This document shows, piece after piece, positions 1 through 8,512 of a stretch of 22,434 nt of DNA. Every line of letters starts with the position of its first letter. Positions within the stretch are counted from its first letter, which is position 1. The notes below the pieces were generated by a model that saw only the letters and a program-made list of their open reading frames with translations, was not told the DNA's origin and did not search any database. Made by a program: the position numbers and the translations under genes. This DNA comes from Holophagaceae bacterium UBA692 (lineage in GTDB: Bacteria > Acidobacteriota > Holophagae > Holophagales > Holophagaceae), in assembly GCA_002297665.1 (NCBI GenBank), contig DBMS01000014.1, positions 1-22,434 on the forward strand, written 5' to 3'.

Positions 1-636
1 CACGTGTGGGTCGACTTCCGCGGCGTGCGCGACGCCTCCGCGGCGGCCGCGGGCATCGACTACGCCGAGGAGACCCGCCGGGCCACCCTGGCCCAGCGCG
101 CGTACGCACAAGCCAACCCCGGCAACTGGAAGGGCTACGGGCCCAACCTCTGGGGCATCTCGGCCTGCGACGGGCCCGCCGACGCCGTCCACACCGTGGA
201 CGGGGTCCGTCGCACCTTCCTCACCTACGCCGCCCGGGGCGTTGCCGCCAACGGCATCCTGGACGACGGCACCATCACCCCCAACGCGGCCGCGGGCTCC
301 CTGCCCTTCACGCCGGAGATCTCCCTGCCGGCCCTGCAGGAGATGCGCCGCCGCTTCGGGGACAGCCTCTTCTCCACCTACGGCTTCCTGGACGCCTTCA
401 ACGAGACGTTCCCCGCGGGGGCCCCGGCCCATCACGGGCGCACCGTGCCCGGCCTGGGCTGGGTGGACACCGACTACCTGGGCATCGACCAGGGCCTGAT
501 CCTGGGCATGGTCGAGAACCACCGCTCGGGGCTGGTGTGGAGCCTCATGCGCAAGGACCCCACCCTCGTGCTCGGCATGCGCCGGGCCGGGTTCAAGGGC
601 GGATGGCTCGAAGCCACCGCGGCGAAAAAGCCATGA
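1..636 (+). CDS. Glucoamylase-like (PF10091-type) glycoside hydrolase, C-terminal part
   Basis: The 3' part of a gene that begins before the window: the frame is open from base 1 and the line HVWVDFRGVRDA is the middle of a domain, so the GTG at position 4 is not a real start. The visible 211 residues match the C-terminal half of the glycoamylase-like (alpha/alpha)6 domain. Recognisable parts are NPGNWKGYGPNLWGISACDGP, the YGFLDAFN motif, GLGWVDTDYLGIDQGLILGM, ENHRSGLVWSLMRKDP and the terminal RAGFKGGWLE. In this clan, GH144 proteins are endo-beta-1,2-glucanases or sophorohydrolases, and GH189 is the transglycosylase module of cyclic beta-1,2-glucan synthase. Either activity would fit the GH94 gene downstream. 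The N-terminus, signal peptide and catalytic residues cannot be assessed here. The stop codon overlaps the next start (ATGA at 633-636), implying translational coupling. Family assignment is firm; the exact substrate is inferred. Confidence 0.88.
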   Translation, partial: HVWVDFRGVRDASAAAAGIDYAEETRRATLAQRAYAQANPGNWKGYGPNLWGISACDGPADAVHTVDGVRRTFLTYAARGVAANGILDDGTITPNAAAGSLPFTPEISLPALQEMRRRFGDSLFSTYGFLDAFNETFPAGAPAHHGRTVPGLGWVDTDYLGIDQGLILGMVENHRSGLVWSLMRKDPTLVLGMRRAGFKGGWLEATAAKKP

Positions 637-3581
637 CCGGGCGCTTCCGCGGACTCCTCCTGGCGCTGGCGGCCGGGGCGGCCCTGGCCGCGCCGCCTCT
701 CGTCCTTGACCGTTTCGAAACCGTCCAGGCCTGGAAGGCGGCCCCATCCGACGGGGTGCTTCTGGCCCTTGGCGGCTCCGGCAGCCTGCGCATGGACTTC
801 GACTTCCAGGGCCGGGGCGGCTACGCCGCCGCGCGCCGGACCCTGCCCCTCACCCTGCCCCCCAACTACGAGATCACCTTCGAGGTGCGCGGGGACTGCC
901 CCCCCGAGAACCTGGAGTTCAAGCTGGTTGACCCTTCCGGGGAGAACGTCTGGTGGGTGCGCAAGCCCGCCTTCGCCTTTCCCCGCGCCTGGACCCGGGT
1001 GGTCCTGAAGAAGCGCCACGTGACCTTCGCGTGGGGTCCCGGCGGGGCCGACCCCGCCCGCATCGGGTCCATCGAGTGGTGCGTCACCGCCGGATCCGGA
1101 GGCAAGGGCCACGCCGAGTTCCGCGACCTGGCCATCCGGGAGCTGCCCCCGGAGGTGCCCTACGACCGCACGCCGGAGGTCACCCGGGGCGCCGGCTGGC
1201 GCCAGCTGGACTTCCGGGTTCCCCGGGAGTTCGGCGGGGTCCGCATCGGCTGGGCGGACCCGGGCCCCCGCGATTTCCGGGTCCTGACCTCGCCGGACGG
1301 TTCCGCCTGGACCCCCCTGGCCGAGGTGCGCGGGGCGGCGGGCGCCGAGAACCGCCTGCTCCTCCCGGAAACGGAAACGCGCTTCCTGCGCGTGGAGGGG
1401 GGCAGCCCTGCCTCCCTGGACGTGGAGCCCCTGGCCTTCGGCGCGTCCTGGAACGCGGCCTTCGAGGCCATCGCCCGCACCGCCCCGCGGGGCGACTACC
1501 CCCGGGCCTACCTGGGCGAGCAGACCTACTGGACCCTGGTGGGCGTGGACGGCGGACGGGACTCGGCCCTCATGGGCGAGGACGGGACCCTGGAGGCGGG
1601 GACCGGCGGGCCTTCCGTCGAGCCCTTCCTGTGGAGCGGCGGCCGGCTCCTGGGCTGGGCCCAGGCTGAGTGCGCCCAGTCGCTGGAGCGGGGCGCCCTG
1701 CCCATCCCCACCGTCACCCGGAGCCACGGCGACCTGACCCTGGCCGTCACCGCCTTCGGGGCGGGAACGCCCGCGGCGCCCGTCATCCGGGCCCGGTACC
1801 GCCTCCATGCGGCCAACCGGCCCTGGAAAGGCGCCCTGTTCCTGGCCGTGCGCCCCTTCCAGGTGAACCCGCCCCTGCAGTTCCTGGGCATCCCCGGAGG
1901 CACGTCGGAGATCCGCGCCCTGGCCTTCGGACCGGATTCGGCCACCGCCGGCGGCCGGCTCCTGCTGCGGTCTGCCACCCGCCCCTCGGGGTCCGGCGCG
2001 GCCGGGTTCCACGGGGGATCCATCGTGGACTTCCTCCGCCGGGGCGAGCTGCCTCCTGCCACGGCCGTGGACGACCCCGCCGGGCACGCCTCGGGGGCCT
2101 TCCGGTACGACCTGGAACTCGCACCGGGCGAGACCCGGGACGTGCTGGTGGACCTGCCCCTGGGCGAGGCCGGCCCGCGGCCCCCCTTCGAGGCCGACCT
2201 GGCCGCCGCCGCCGCGACCTGGGAGGAGAAGCTGGGACGGGTGCGCATCGACCTCCCCGAACCCGGCGCTTCCGATACGCTTCGCACCTGCCTGGCGCAC
2301 ATCCTCATCAGCCGCAAGGGCCCGGCGCTCCGGCCCGGCACCCGCTCCTACGCGCGGTCCTGGATCCGCGACGGGGCCATGATGGCCGCGGCCCTGCTGC
2401 GCCTGGGCCATGACCGGGAGGTCCGGGAGTACATCGAATGGTACGCCCCGTTCCTCTTCCCCAACGGCAAGGTCCCCTGCGTGGTGGACGACCGCGGCGC
2501 CGACCCCGTCCCCGAGAACGACAGCCCGGGCGAATTCATCCACCTGCTGGCCGAGTACGGGCGCTTTTCCGGGGACCGGGCCTTCCTGGCCAAGGTGTGG
2601 CCCCAGGGCCGGCGCGCCGCGGACTACCTGGAGAGCATCCTGGAGAAGGACGGCCTGGTGCCCGCCTCCATCAGCCACGAGGGCTACTCCGCCAAGCCCA
2701 TGCACAGCTACTGGGACGGTTTCTGGTCCCTGCGCGGCTTCAAGGACGCGGCGTGGATCTGCGCCGAACTGGGGGACGCGGCCTCGGCCTCGCATTTCGC
2801 CGCCCTGGCGCGGCGGTTCCGCGCCGACCTGCTGGCTTCGCTGAAGGCGACCATGGCCCGCGGAGGCATCCCGTGGCTTCCGGGGTGCGCCGAGCTGGCC
2901 GACTTCGACGCCACGTCCACCACCGTGGCCCTCATGCCGGGAGGGGAGCTGCCCTTCCTGCCCAGGCCGGCCCTGGAAGCCACCTTCGGGGAGTTCTGGC
3001 GGCGGTTCCAGGAGCGGCGCAAGGGCGGCGCCCCCGAGGACCGCTACACCCCCTACGAGACCCGCATCATCGGCGCCTGCGCCCACCTGGGCTGGGCGGA
3101 CCGCGCCCGCGACCTGCTCGCGGCCTACCTGGAGGACCGGCGCCCCCTGGCCTGGAACCAGTGGCCCGAAGTGGTCCAGCGCGGCCTGCGCAGCCCGGTC
3201 TACCTGGGCGACCTTCCCCACGCGTGGGTGGGTTCGGACTACATCCGATCCCTCCTGGCCCTCCTGGTGCTGGAGCAGGAGGAGGCCGGCGCGCTGGAAC
3301 TGGGCGCCGGGGTTCCCGAGGCCTGGTTCCGGAAGGGTTTCGGCCTGGCGGGCCTGAGGGTGCCCGGAGGCGAGCTGGGATTCTCGGCCCGGGCCGAGGG
3401 GACGCGGGTCACCTACGTCCTGTCCGGAACGGCGCCCTGCCCTCCGGGGGGGCTCGTCCTGCGCTGGCCCCTGGCGGGGTCGTTCCGCCGGGCGACGGTG
3501 GACGGGAAGGCGATGGAAGGACTGTCTGGAACGAGCGTGACCCTGCGGCGGATCCCCGCCACGGTGGTGATGGAACAGTGA
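633..3581 (+). CDS. Secreted multidomain six-hairpin glycosidase with discoidin-like module, family unassigned
   Basis: A 982-aa protein starting at the ATG inside the ATGA overlap with the preceding gene. In-frame sequence upstream of 633 is a shadow of that gene. Residues 1-20 form a signal peptide (TGRFRGLLLALAAGAALAAP), so export is expected. Residues ~22-180 look like a galactose-binding/CBM-type beta-sandwich, and ~183-270 look like an F5/8-type discoidin module (WRQLDFRVPREFGGVRIGW, then DFRVLTSPDGSAWTPLAEV). The C-terminal half is an (alpha/alpha)6 glycosidase. It carries SYARSWIRDGA at residues 572-582, a glucoamylase/trehalase-like signature with D580 as a candidate catalytic or substrate-binding acid, then PVPENDSPGEFIHLLAEYGRF and later TPYETRIIGACAHLGW and NQWPEVV. 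Proteins of this type are usually annotated only as discoidin-domain or glycogen-debranching-like. Its place between a GH144-type gene and a GH94 phosphorylase suggests action on beta-1,2-glucan or a side-chain-bearing glucan. I cannot assign a GH family by eye. Confidence 0.85.
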   Translation: MTGRFRGLLLALAAGAALAAPPLVLDRFETVQAWKAAPSDGVLLALGGSGSLRMDFDFQGRGGYAAARRTLPLTLPPNYEITFEVRGDCPPENLEFKLVDPSGENVWWVRKPAFAFPRAWTRVVLKKRHVTFAWGPGGADPARIGSIEWCVTAGSGGKGHAEFRDLAIRELPPEVPYDRTPEVTRGAGWRQLDFRVPREFGGVRIGWADPGPRDFRVLTSPDGSAWTPLAEVRGAAGAENRLLLPETETRFLRVEGGSPASLDVEPLAFGASWNAAFEAIARTAPRGDYPRAYLGEQTYWTLVGVDGGRDSALMGEDGTLEAGTGGPSVEPFLWSGGRLLGWAQAECAQSLERGALPIPTVTRSHGDLTLAVTAFGAGTPAAPVIRARYRLHAANRPWKGALFLAVRPFQVNPPLQFLGIPGGTSEIRALAFGPDSATAGGRLLLRSATRPSGSGAAGFHGGSIVDFLRRGELPPATAVDDPAGHASGAFRYDLELAPGETRDVLVDLPLGEAGPRPPFEADLAAAAATWEEKLGRVRIDLPEPGASDTLRTCLAHILISRKGPALRPGTRSYARSWIRDGAMMAAALLRLGHDREVREYIEWYAPFLFPNGKVPCVVDDRGADPVPENDSPGEFIHLLAEYGRFSGDRAFLAKVWPQGRRAADYLESILEKDGLVPASISHEGYSAKPMHSYWDGFWSLRGFKDAAWICAELGDAASASHFAALARRFRADLLASLKATMARGGIPWLPGCAELADFDATSTTVALMPGGELPFLPRPALEATFGEFWRRFQERRKGGAPEDRYTPYETRIIGACAHLGWADRARDLLAAYLEDRRPLAWNQWPEVVQRGLRSPVYLGDLPHAWVGSDYIRSLLALLVLEQEEAGALELGAGVPEAWFRKGFGLAGLRVPGGELGFSARAEGTRVTYVLSGTAPCPPGGLVLRWPLAGSFRRATVDGKAMEGLSGTSVTLRRIPATVVMEQ

Positions 3582-3597
3582 AAAGGAAGTCGAAGTA

Positions 3598-6500
3598 ATG
3601 GAAAACAGCGGGCATCTTCTTGACAACGGCCGTTACCGGGTCCTTCTCACCGAGCGCGGCACCGGCTACTCGGCGTGCGGGGGCCAGGCCCTCACCCGCT
3701 GGCGGGGCGACGGCGTGGAGGATCCCGAGGGCTTCTTCATCTACCTCAAGGACCTGGACACCGGGGACCTCTGGTCCGCGGGCCTGCGCCCGGCCCGCAA
3801 GGTCCCGGACGCGGCCGGCGCCTGCTTCCAGGAGGGCAAGGCCACCCTGGTCCGCGACGACGGGGGCCTCGTCACCACCCTGGAGGTGGTGGTGCTCCCG
3901 GACCGGGACGCCGAGGCGCGCCGCCTCACCCTGGTCAACCGCACCCCCACGCCCCGGCGCATCGAGGTGACCTCGTGCCTGGAGGCCGTGCTCAACGACC
4001 GCCAGGCCGACCTGGCCCACCCCGCCTTCTCCAAGCTCTTCGTGCAGACGGAGTGGTGTCCGGAGGCCCGCGCCCTCCTGGCCCGCCGCCGTCCCCGGGG
4101 CGCCGACGAGAAGCCCCGGTGGATGTGCCATTGGCTGGCTTCCGGCCCCGAGCGCGACCTGTCCCACGCCACCGACCGCGCCGCCTTCCTGGGCCGCGGA
4201 CGCACCCTGGCCGAACCCGCGGCGCTCCTGTCCACGGGACCCCTGGCGGGCACCACGGGCTCCGTCCTGGACCCGGTGCTGGCCCTGCGCTGCGTGCTCG
4301 ACCTGGCCCCCGGCGCCAGCGCCTCCGTCACCCTGGGCCTGGGCTTCGCCCTGGAGCGGGAGGAGGCCCTGGACCTCTGCGCGGCCGAGGCCTCCTTCCC
4401 GGCCACCGGCGCGATCCGGTCCGTGCGGCTCCCGGAACCGGCCGCGTTCTCCCCCCGGCCCTTCCGGCCCGGCGCGCGCCCCGAGCCGGAGACGCGCCTG
4501 GACAACGGCCTGGGAGGCTTCTCCCCCGACGGACGGGAGTACGTGATCCACGTGCGCCCCGGCGCGGACGGACACCCCGTGCTGCCGCCCATGCCCTGGA
4601 CCAACGTGATCGCCAACCAGGACTTCGGCTTCATCACCACCGAACGCGGCATTTCGTGTTCCTGGAACCGCAACAGCCGCCTGCACCGCCTCACCCCCTG
4701 GCACAACGACCCCGTCGCCGACCCCCTGTCGGAAACGCTCTACCTGCGGGACGAGGACAGCCGGGAATTCTGGTCCCCCACGCCGGGGCCCGCGGGGGCG
4801 GGCATCGCCTTCACCGTGCGCCACGGCTTCGGCTCCACGAGCTGGCGGAGCTCGGTGGACGGCCTGGACCAGGAGGTCACGGTCTACGCCGACCTCAAGG
4901 AGCCCCTGAAGGTCATGACCGTGCGTCTCACGAACAACGGCCCCGCGAAGCGGCGCCTCACGCTCCACTGGCATGCGCACCTGGTGCTGGACGAGACCCC
5001 GGAGCGCGCCGCCGGCCACGTCGAGACCCTGCGCGAGGGGGACGACCTGTTCGCGTGGAACACGGCCCCCGGCCCCTTCCACGGCCTGGTGGCCTTCGCG
5101 TCCCTGGGAGGCGACGGCGCCCTGCGCGGCGTCACCACCGACCGCGGCGCCTTCCTGGGCCGCCCGGGCAGCCCCGGGGAACCCGCCGCCGTCACCGGAG
5201 CGGGGCCCCTGGACGGCGCCACGGGACGCATGGCGGATCCCTGCTTCGCCTACCAGGTGGACGTGGAACTGGCCCCCTTCGAGACCCGCACCTGCGTCAT
5301 CGTCTCCGGCGAGGCCGCGGACCTGGCCGGGGCCCGGCGCCTGGCGGGCTCACGCCCCTCCCTCGAAACCGTGCGCGAGCACTGGGAAGGGATCCTGGGG
5401 ACGCTCCAGGTGGAGACGCCCGAACCGGCCCTGGATCTCATGGTCAACGGCTGGCTCCCCTACCAGAACCTGGCCTGCCGCATGTGGGGCCGCACGGCCT
5501 ACTACCAGTCCGGGGGCGCCTTCGGCTACCGGGACCAGCTCCAGGACGCCGCGGGCCTCCTCTACCTGCTGCCCGACCTCACGCGCAGCCAGATCCTCCT
5601 GCACGCCGCCCACCAGTTCGTGGAGGGCGACGTGCTGCACTGGTGGCACCCCCCCATCGAACAGGGGATCCGCACGCGCTTTTCCGACGACCTCCTGTGG
5701 CTCCCCCTGGTCACGGCCCACTACCTGCGCACCACCGGCGACTGGGGCATCCTGGCCGAGACCGCGCCCTACCTCGCGGCCCGCGCCCTGGAGCCCGGGG
5801 AGGACGAAGCCTACCTGGCGCCGGCGGACTCCGGCGCCCGGGGCGACCTGTACGACCACTGCTGCCGCGCCCTGGACCTGGCCCTGGGCCGCACCGGCGC
5901 CCACGGCCTGCCGCTCATGGGCACCGGCGACTGGAACGACGGCATGAACCGGGTGGGCCGGGAGGGCCGGGGCGAGAGCGTGTGGATGGCCTTCTTCCTC
6001 CATTCGATCCTGGAGGCCTTCGCCCCCGTGTGCGAACGGCGCGGCGAGCCGGACCGCGCCCGGCGCTTCCGGGAGCGCATGGCCTCCCTCTCGGAGGCCC
6101 TGGAGCGCGCGGGCTGGGACGGCGAGTGGTACCGCCGCGCCTACTTCGACGACGGCACGCCGCTGGGCTCGGCCCGGAACCCGGAGTGCCGCATCGACTG
6201 CCTGGCCCAGGCCTGGGCCACGCTCTCGGGCGCCGTGCCCCGGGCCCGGGCCGAGCAGGCCCTGGCGGCCATGGAGGCCCATCTCGTGGACGAGGAGGCC
6301 GGCATGATCCGCCTGCTCACCCCCGCCTTCGACACCTTCCCCAACGACCCGGGCTACATCAAGGGCTACATCCCCGGCGTGCGCGAGAACGGCGGCCAGT
6401 ACACCCACGGCGCGCTGTGGGCCGTGAAGGCCGTGGCCGCCTCGGGCAGGCTGGACCGCGCGGCCTCGCTCCTGGCCATGCTGAGCCCCGTCTCCCACGG

Positions 6501-6885
6501 GATGCGTCCCGCCACCTACCAGACCGAACCCTACGTGGTGGCCGCCGACGTCTACGGCGTGGCCCCCCACACCGGCCGCGGCGGATGGACCTGGTACACC
6601 GGGTCGGCCGGGTGGATGTACCGCGTGGCCGTTGAGGACGTGCTGGGCTTCGGCCTGGAGGGCGGCGACACCCTCCGGCTCCGCCCCGCCCTGCCCTCGG
6701 CCTGGGACCGGGCGCGCATCCGCTACCGCGACCCCCGCACCGGCGGCACGTACGACATCCGCCTGGAGCGCGCCGGGTCCGCCCCGGAGGCCAGCCTGGA
6801 CGGGCGGGCCCTGCCGGCCGGCCCCGAGATCCGCGTGCCCCTGGCCGCCGGTGACCACACGATCGTCATCCGGGTGGGGGGGTGA
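3598..6885 (+). CDS. GH94 phosphorylase, probable 1,2-beta-oligoglucan phosphorylase
   Basis: A 1095-aa cytoplasmic protein (no signal peptide) with a good Shine-Dalgarno AAGGAAG at 3583-3589, eight bases before the ATG. The layout is an N-terminal beta-sandwich (~1-290, opening LLDNGRYRVLLTERGTGYSACGG), a second GH94-type beta-sandwich (~300-570, with WTNVIANQDFGFITTERG), an (alpha/alpha)6 catalytic domain (~600-1010) and a C-terminal jelly roll. GH94 signatures are FGYRDQLQD (642-650), HWWHPP (681-686), GTGDWNDGMNRVG with D781 as the predicted general acid, GGQYTHGALW (932-941) and YTGSAGWMYR. Length and doubled N-terminal domain match characterised 1,2-beta-oligoglucan (sophorooligosaccharide) phosphorylases and the GH94 end of cyclic beta-1,2-glucan synthase, rather than cellobiose phosphorylase (~800 aa). 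Predicted reaction: (beta-1,2-Glc)n + Pi gives (beta-1,2-Glc)n-1 + glucose 1-phosphate. Linkage specificity is inferred; the family is secure. Confidence 0.9.
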   Translation: MENSGHLLDNGRYRVLLTERGTGYSACGGQALTRWRGDGVEDPEGFFIYLKDLDTGDLWSAGLRPARKVPDAAGACFQEGKATLVRDDGGLVTTLEVVVLPDRDAEARRLTLVNRTPTPRRIEVTSCLEAVLNDRQADLAHPAFSKLFVQTEWCPEARALLARRRPRGADEKPRWMCHWLASGPERDLSHATDRAAFLGRGRTLAEPAALLSTGPLAGTTGSVLDPVLALRCVLDLAPGASASVTLGLGFALEREEALDLCAAEASFPATGAIRSVRLPEPAAFSPRPFRPGARPEPETRLDNGLGGFSPDGREYVIHVRPGADGHPVLPPMPWTNVIANQDFGFITTERGISCSWNRNSRLHRLTPWHNDPVADPLSETLYLRDEDSREFWSPTPGPAGAGIAFTVRHGFGSTSWRSSVDGLDQEVTVYADLKEPLKVMTVRLTNNGPAKRRLTLHWHAHLVLDETPERAAGHVETLREGDDLFAWNTAPGPFHGLVAFASLGGDGALRGVTTDRGAFLGRPGSPGEPAAVTGAGPLDGATGRMADPCFAYQVDVELAPFETRTCVIVSGEAADLAGARRLAGSRPSLETVREHWEGILGTLQVETPEPALDLMVNGWLPYQNLACRMWGRTAYYQSGGAFGYRDQLQDAAGLLYLLPDLTRSQILLHAAHQFVEGDVLHWWHPPIEQGIRTRFSDDLLWLPLVTAHYLRTTGDWGILAETAPYLAARALEPGEDEAYLAPADSGARGDLYDHCCRALDLALGRTGAHGLPLMGTGDWNDGMNRVGREGRGESVWMAFFLHSILEAFAPVCERRGEPDRARRFRERMASLSEALERAGWDGEWYRRAYFDDGTPLGSARNPECRIDCLAQAWATLSGAVPRARAEQALAAMEAHLVDEEAGMIRLLTPAFDTFPNDPGYIKGYIPGVRENGGQYTHGALWAVKAVAASGRLDRAASLLAMLSPVSHGMRPATYQTEPYVVAADVYGVAPHTGRGGWTWYTGSAGWMYRVAVEDVLGFGLEGGDTLRLRPALPSAWDRARIRYRDPRTGGTYDIRLERAGSAPEASLDGRALPAGPEIRVPLAAGDHTIVIRVGG

Positions 6886-6887
6886 CC

Positions 6888-8222
6888 ATGGACTTTCCCA
6901 AGGGCTTCCTCTGGGGGGTGAGCACCTCCGCCTACCAGATCGAGGGTTCCCCCCTGGCCGACGGCGCGGGGCCCAGCAACTGGCAGCGCTTCTGCGCCCC
7001 CGGAGGGGCCGGCGCCCACCTGGCGCCCCGGGGCGACCGCGCCTGCGACCACTACCGCCGCTGGCGGGAGGACGTCGCGCTGATCCGGGACCTGGGCTTC
7101 GGCTCCTACCGCTTCAGCGTCGCCTGGAGCCGGGTGATGCCCGGTGGCCGGGCCAACCCCGCGGGCCTGGACTTCTACCGGAGGCTCGCGGACGCGCTCC
7201 TGGAGGCGGGGATCCAGCCCCAGGTCACCCTCCACCACTGGGACCTCCCGGCCGAACTGGAGGACCGCGGCGGCTGGCTCGACCCCGACCTGCCCGGGCG
7301 GTTCGGGGACTTCGCGCACCTGGTGGCCTCGGCCCTGGCGGACCGGGTGCCCCTGTGGGCCACCCTCAACGAGCCCTGGGTCATGATGCACGAGGGCCAC
7401 CTCACGGGTTCGCACCCCCCCTGCCACCGGGACTTCCGCGAGCTGCCGCGCGTCTCCCACAACCTGCTGCGCGCCCACGGGCTGGGGGTCCAGGCCTGCC
7501 GCGCCGCCGGGGCGCGGTCGGTGGGGCTGGTGGTCAACATCGAGCCCAAGCATCCCGCCACGGAGCGCCCCGAGGACGTGGAGGCCGCAGCCCGGGCCGA
7601 CGCCTACATGAACCGCCAGTTCCTCGACCCCGTCTTCCTGGGCCGGTATCCGGAGGAACTGCCGGCCCTCTTCGGGGAGGCCTGGCCGGAATTCCCCGGG
7701 GACGACTTCAAGCTCATCCGCCAGCCCCTGGACTACCTGGGCGTCAACTACTACAGCCGCGGCATCACCCGCCACGACCCCGCGGCGCCCTTCGGCGGGT
7801 GGAGCAGCGTGCCCCACCCCACGCACCTGCGCACGGAGATGGACTGGGAGGTCTACCCCGAAGGCCTCACGGAGACCCTGCTGTGGCTGCGGGAGCGCTA
7901 CGGGGAGCTTCCGCTTTACGTGAACGAGAACGGCGCCGCCTTCCCGGACCCCGACGCGGTCCCGGAAGGCGGCATCCAGGACACCCAGCGGGTGGACTAT
8001 TTCCGCAGCCACATCCTGGCCGTGCGCGACGCCATGGCCCGGGGCGCCGACGTGCGCGGGTACTCGGCCTGGTCCCTCCTGGACAACTTCGAGTGGGCCC
8101 TGGGATTCGCGAAGCGCTTCGGCATCGTCCACGTGGACTACGCGACGCTGGCGCGCACCCCCAAGGCCAGCGCGCGGTTCCTTTCCGAGGTGGCGCGCTC
8201 CAACGGGGAGGTGCTGGGGTAG
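6888..8222 (+). CDS. GH1 family beta-glucosidase
   Basis: A 444-aa GH1 enzyme of normal length without a signal peptide, so cytoplasmic. I chose ATG 6888 (MDFPKGFLWGVSTSAYQIEG): it matches the usual GH1 N-terminus and has a G-rich ribosome-binding stretch at 6873-6882. The alternative GTG at 6882 adds two residues and overlaps the upstream stop. The acid/base is E162 in ATLNEPW and the nucleophile is E347 in YVNENGAAF. Other GH1 landmarks are FGSYRFSVAWSRVMP, LHHWDLPAEL, DYLGVNYYSRG and GYSAWSLLDNFEWALGF followed by KRFGIVHVDY. GH1 beta-glucosidases release glucose from the non-reducing end of short beta-glucosides. The gene starts two bases after the GH94 stop, so the two are almost certainly co-translated. 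In context it would finish sophorose or short beta-1,2-oligomers that the phosphorylase leaves. Substrate preference is inference. Confidence 0.95.
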   Translation: MDFPKGFLWGVSTSAYQIEGSPLADGAGPSNWQRFCAPGGAGAHLAPRGDRACDHYRRWREDVALIRDLGFGSYRFSVAWSRVMPGGRANPAGLDFYRRLADALLEAGIQPQVTLHHWDLPAELEDRGGWLDPDLPGRFGDFAHLVASALADRVPLWATLNEPWVMMHEGHLTGSHPPCHRDFRELPRVSHNLLRAHGLGVQACRAAGARSVGLVVNIEPKHPATERPEDVEAAARADAYMNRQFLDPVFLGRYPEELPALFGEAWPEFPGDDFKLIRQPLDYLGVNYYSRGITRHDPAAPFGGWSSVPHPTHLRTEMDWEVYPEGLTETLLWLRERYGELPLYVNENGAAFPDPDAVPEGGIQDTQRVDYFRSHILAVRDAMARGADVRGYSAWSLLDNFEWALGFAKRFGIVHVDYATLARTPKASARFLSEVARSNGEVLG

Positions 8223-8251
8223 CCATCCGAAATCCCATCCCCGAATCCAGC

Positions 8252-8512
8252 TCAGCCCCCGGCGGCGGTCTTCACGAAAGTCACCCGGTCCCCGTCCGCA
8301 AGCCGCACGCCCTCCCGGCGGTGGGCCACCAGGACGCCGTTGACGGCCACGGCGGCCACCTCGGCCATGCGGTCGTAGGCCGCCCCCTGGTCCCCGAACC
8401 GGTCCCGGGCCGCCCGGAGCGCCTCCCCCACCGTCCGGGGGCCTTCCAAGGGGATCGCGCGGGTTCCCAGGAGCTTGGCCATGTCGTAGGTCAGTTCCAC
8501 GGTGACGGTCAT
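8252..8512 (-). CDS. MoaD/ThiS-like sulfur carrier protein
   Basis: An 86-aa beta-grasp protein starting at the ATG that overlaps the AOR stop codon (ATGA, 8509-8512). The fold signature is a short N-terminal strand (TVTVELTYDMAKLLG), a helix with TVGEALRAARDRFG, the VAVNGVLV strand, then VRLADGDRVTFVKTAAGG. It ends exactly in Gly-Gly, the tail that is adenylylated and thiocarboxylated in MoaD and ThiS. MoaD supplies the dithiolene sulfurs of molybdopterin, which AOR needs as a tungsten bis-pterin cofactor. MoaD-like genes directly beside AOR genes are a known arrangement and may be dedicated to W-pterin assembly. No MoaE or MoeB partner is visible in the window. The gene converges on the GH1 gene with only 29 bases between stops. 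Confidence 0.88.
   Translation of the reverse strand: MTVTVELTYDMAKLLGTRAIPLEGPRTVGEALRAARDRFGDQGAAYDRMAEVAAVAVNGVLVAHRREGVRLADGDRVTFVKTAAGG

Noticed and set aside
4..6. GTG at position 4 as the start of the first gene
   Set aside because: The encoded sequence begins inside a conserved domain segment (WVDFRG) and the frame is open to base 1, so the gene is cut by the window edge.
6..632. In-frame upstream extension of the 633-3581 gene
   Set aside because: It overlaps the glucoamylase-like gene in another frame, translates to Arg/Pro-rich noise, and would bury an obvious signal peptide at residue 1 of the ATG 633 start.
474..3626. 1050-codon open frame on the minus strand opposite the first glycosidase gene
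   Set aside because: High GC with G/C third positions keeps the antisense frame open. Its translation is Gly/Ala/Arg/Pro/Gln-rich without domains, while the plus strand carries clear glycosidase motifs. The same holds for minus-strand frames at 3409-5082, 5350-6858, 6723-8132, 16014-19148 and 19115-21757.
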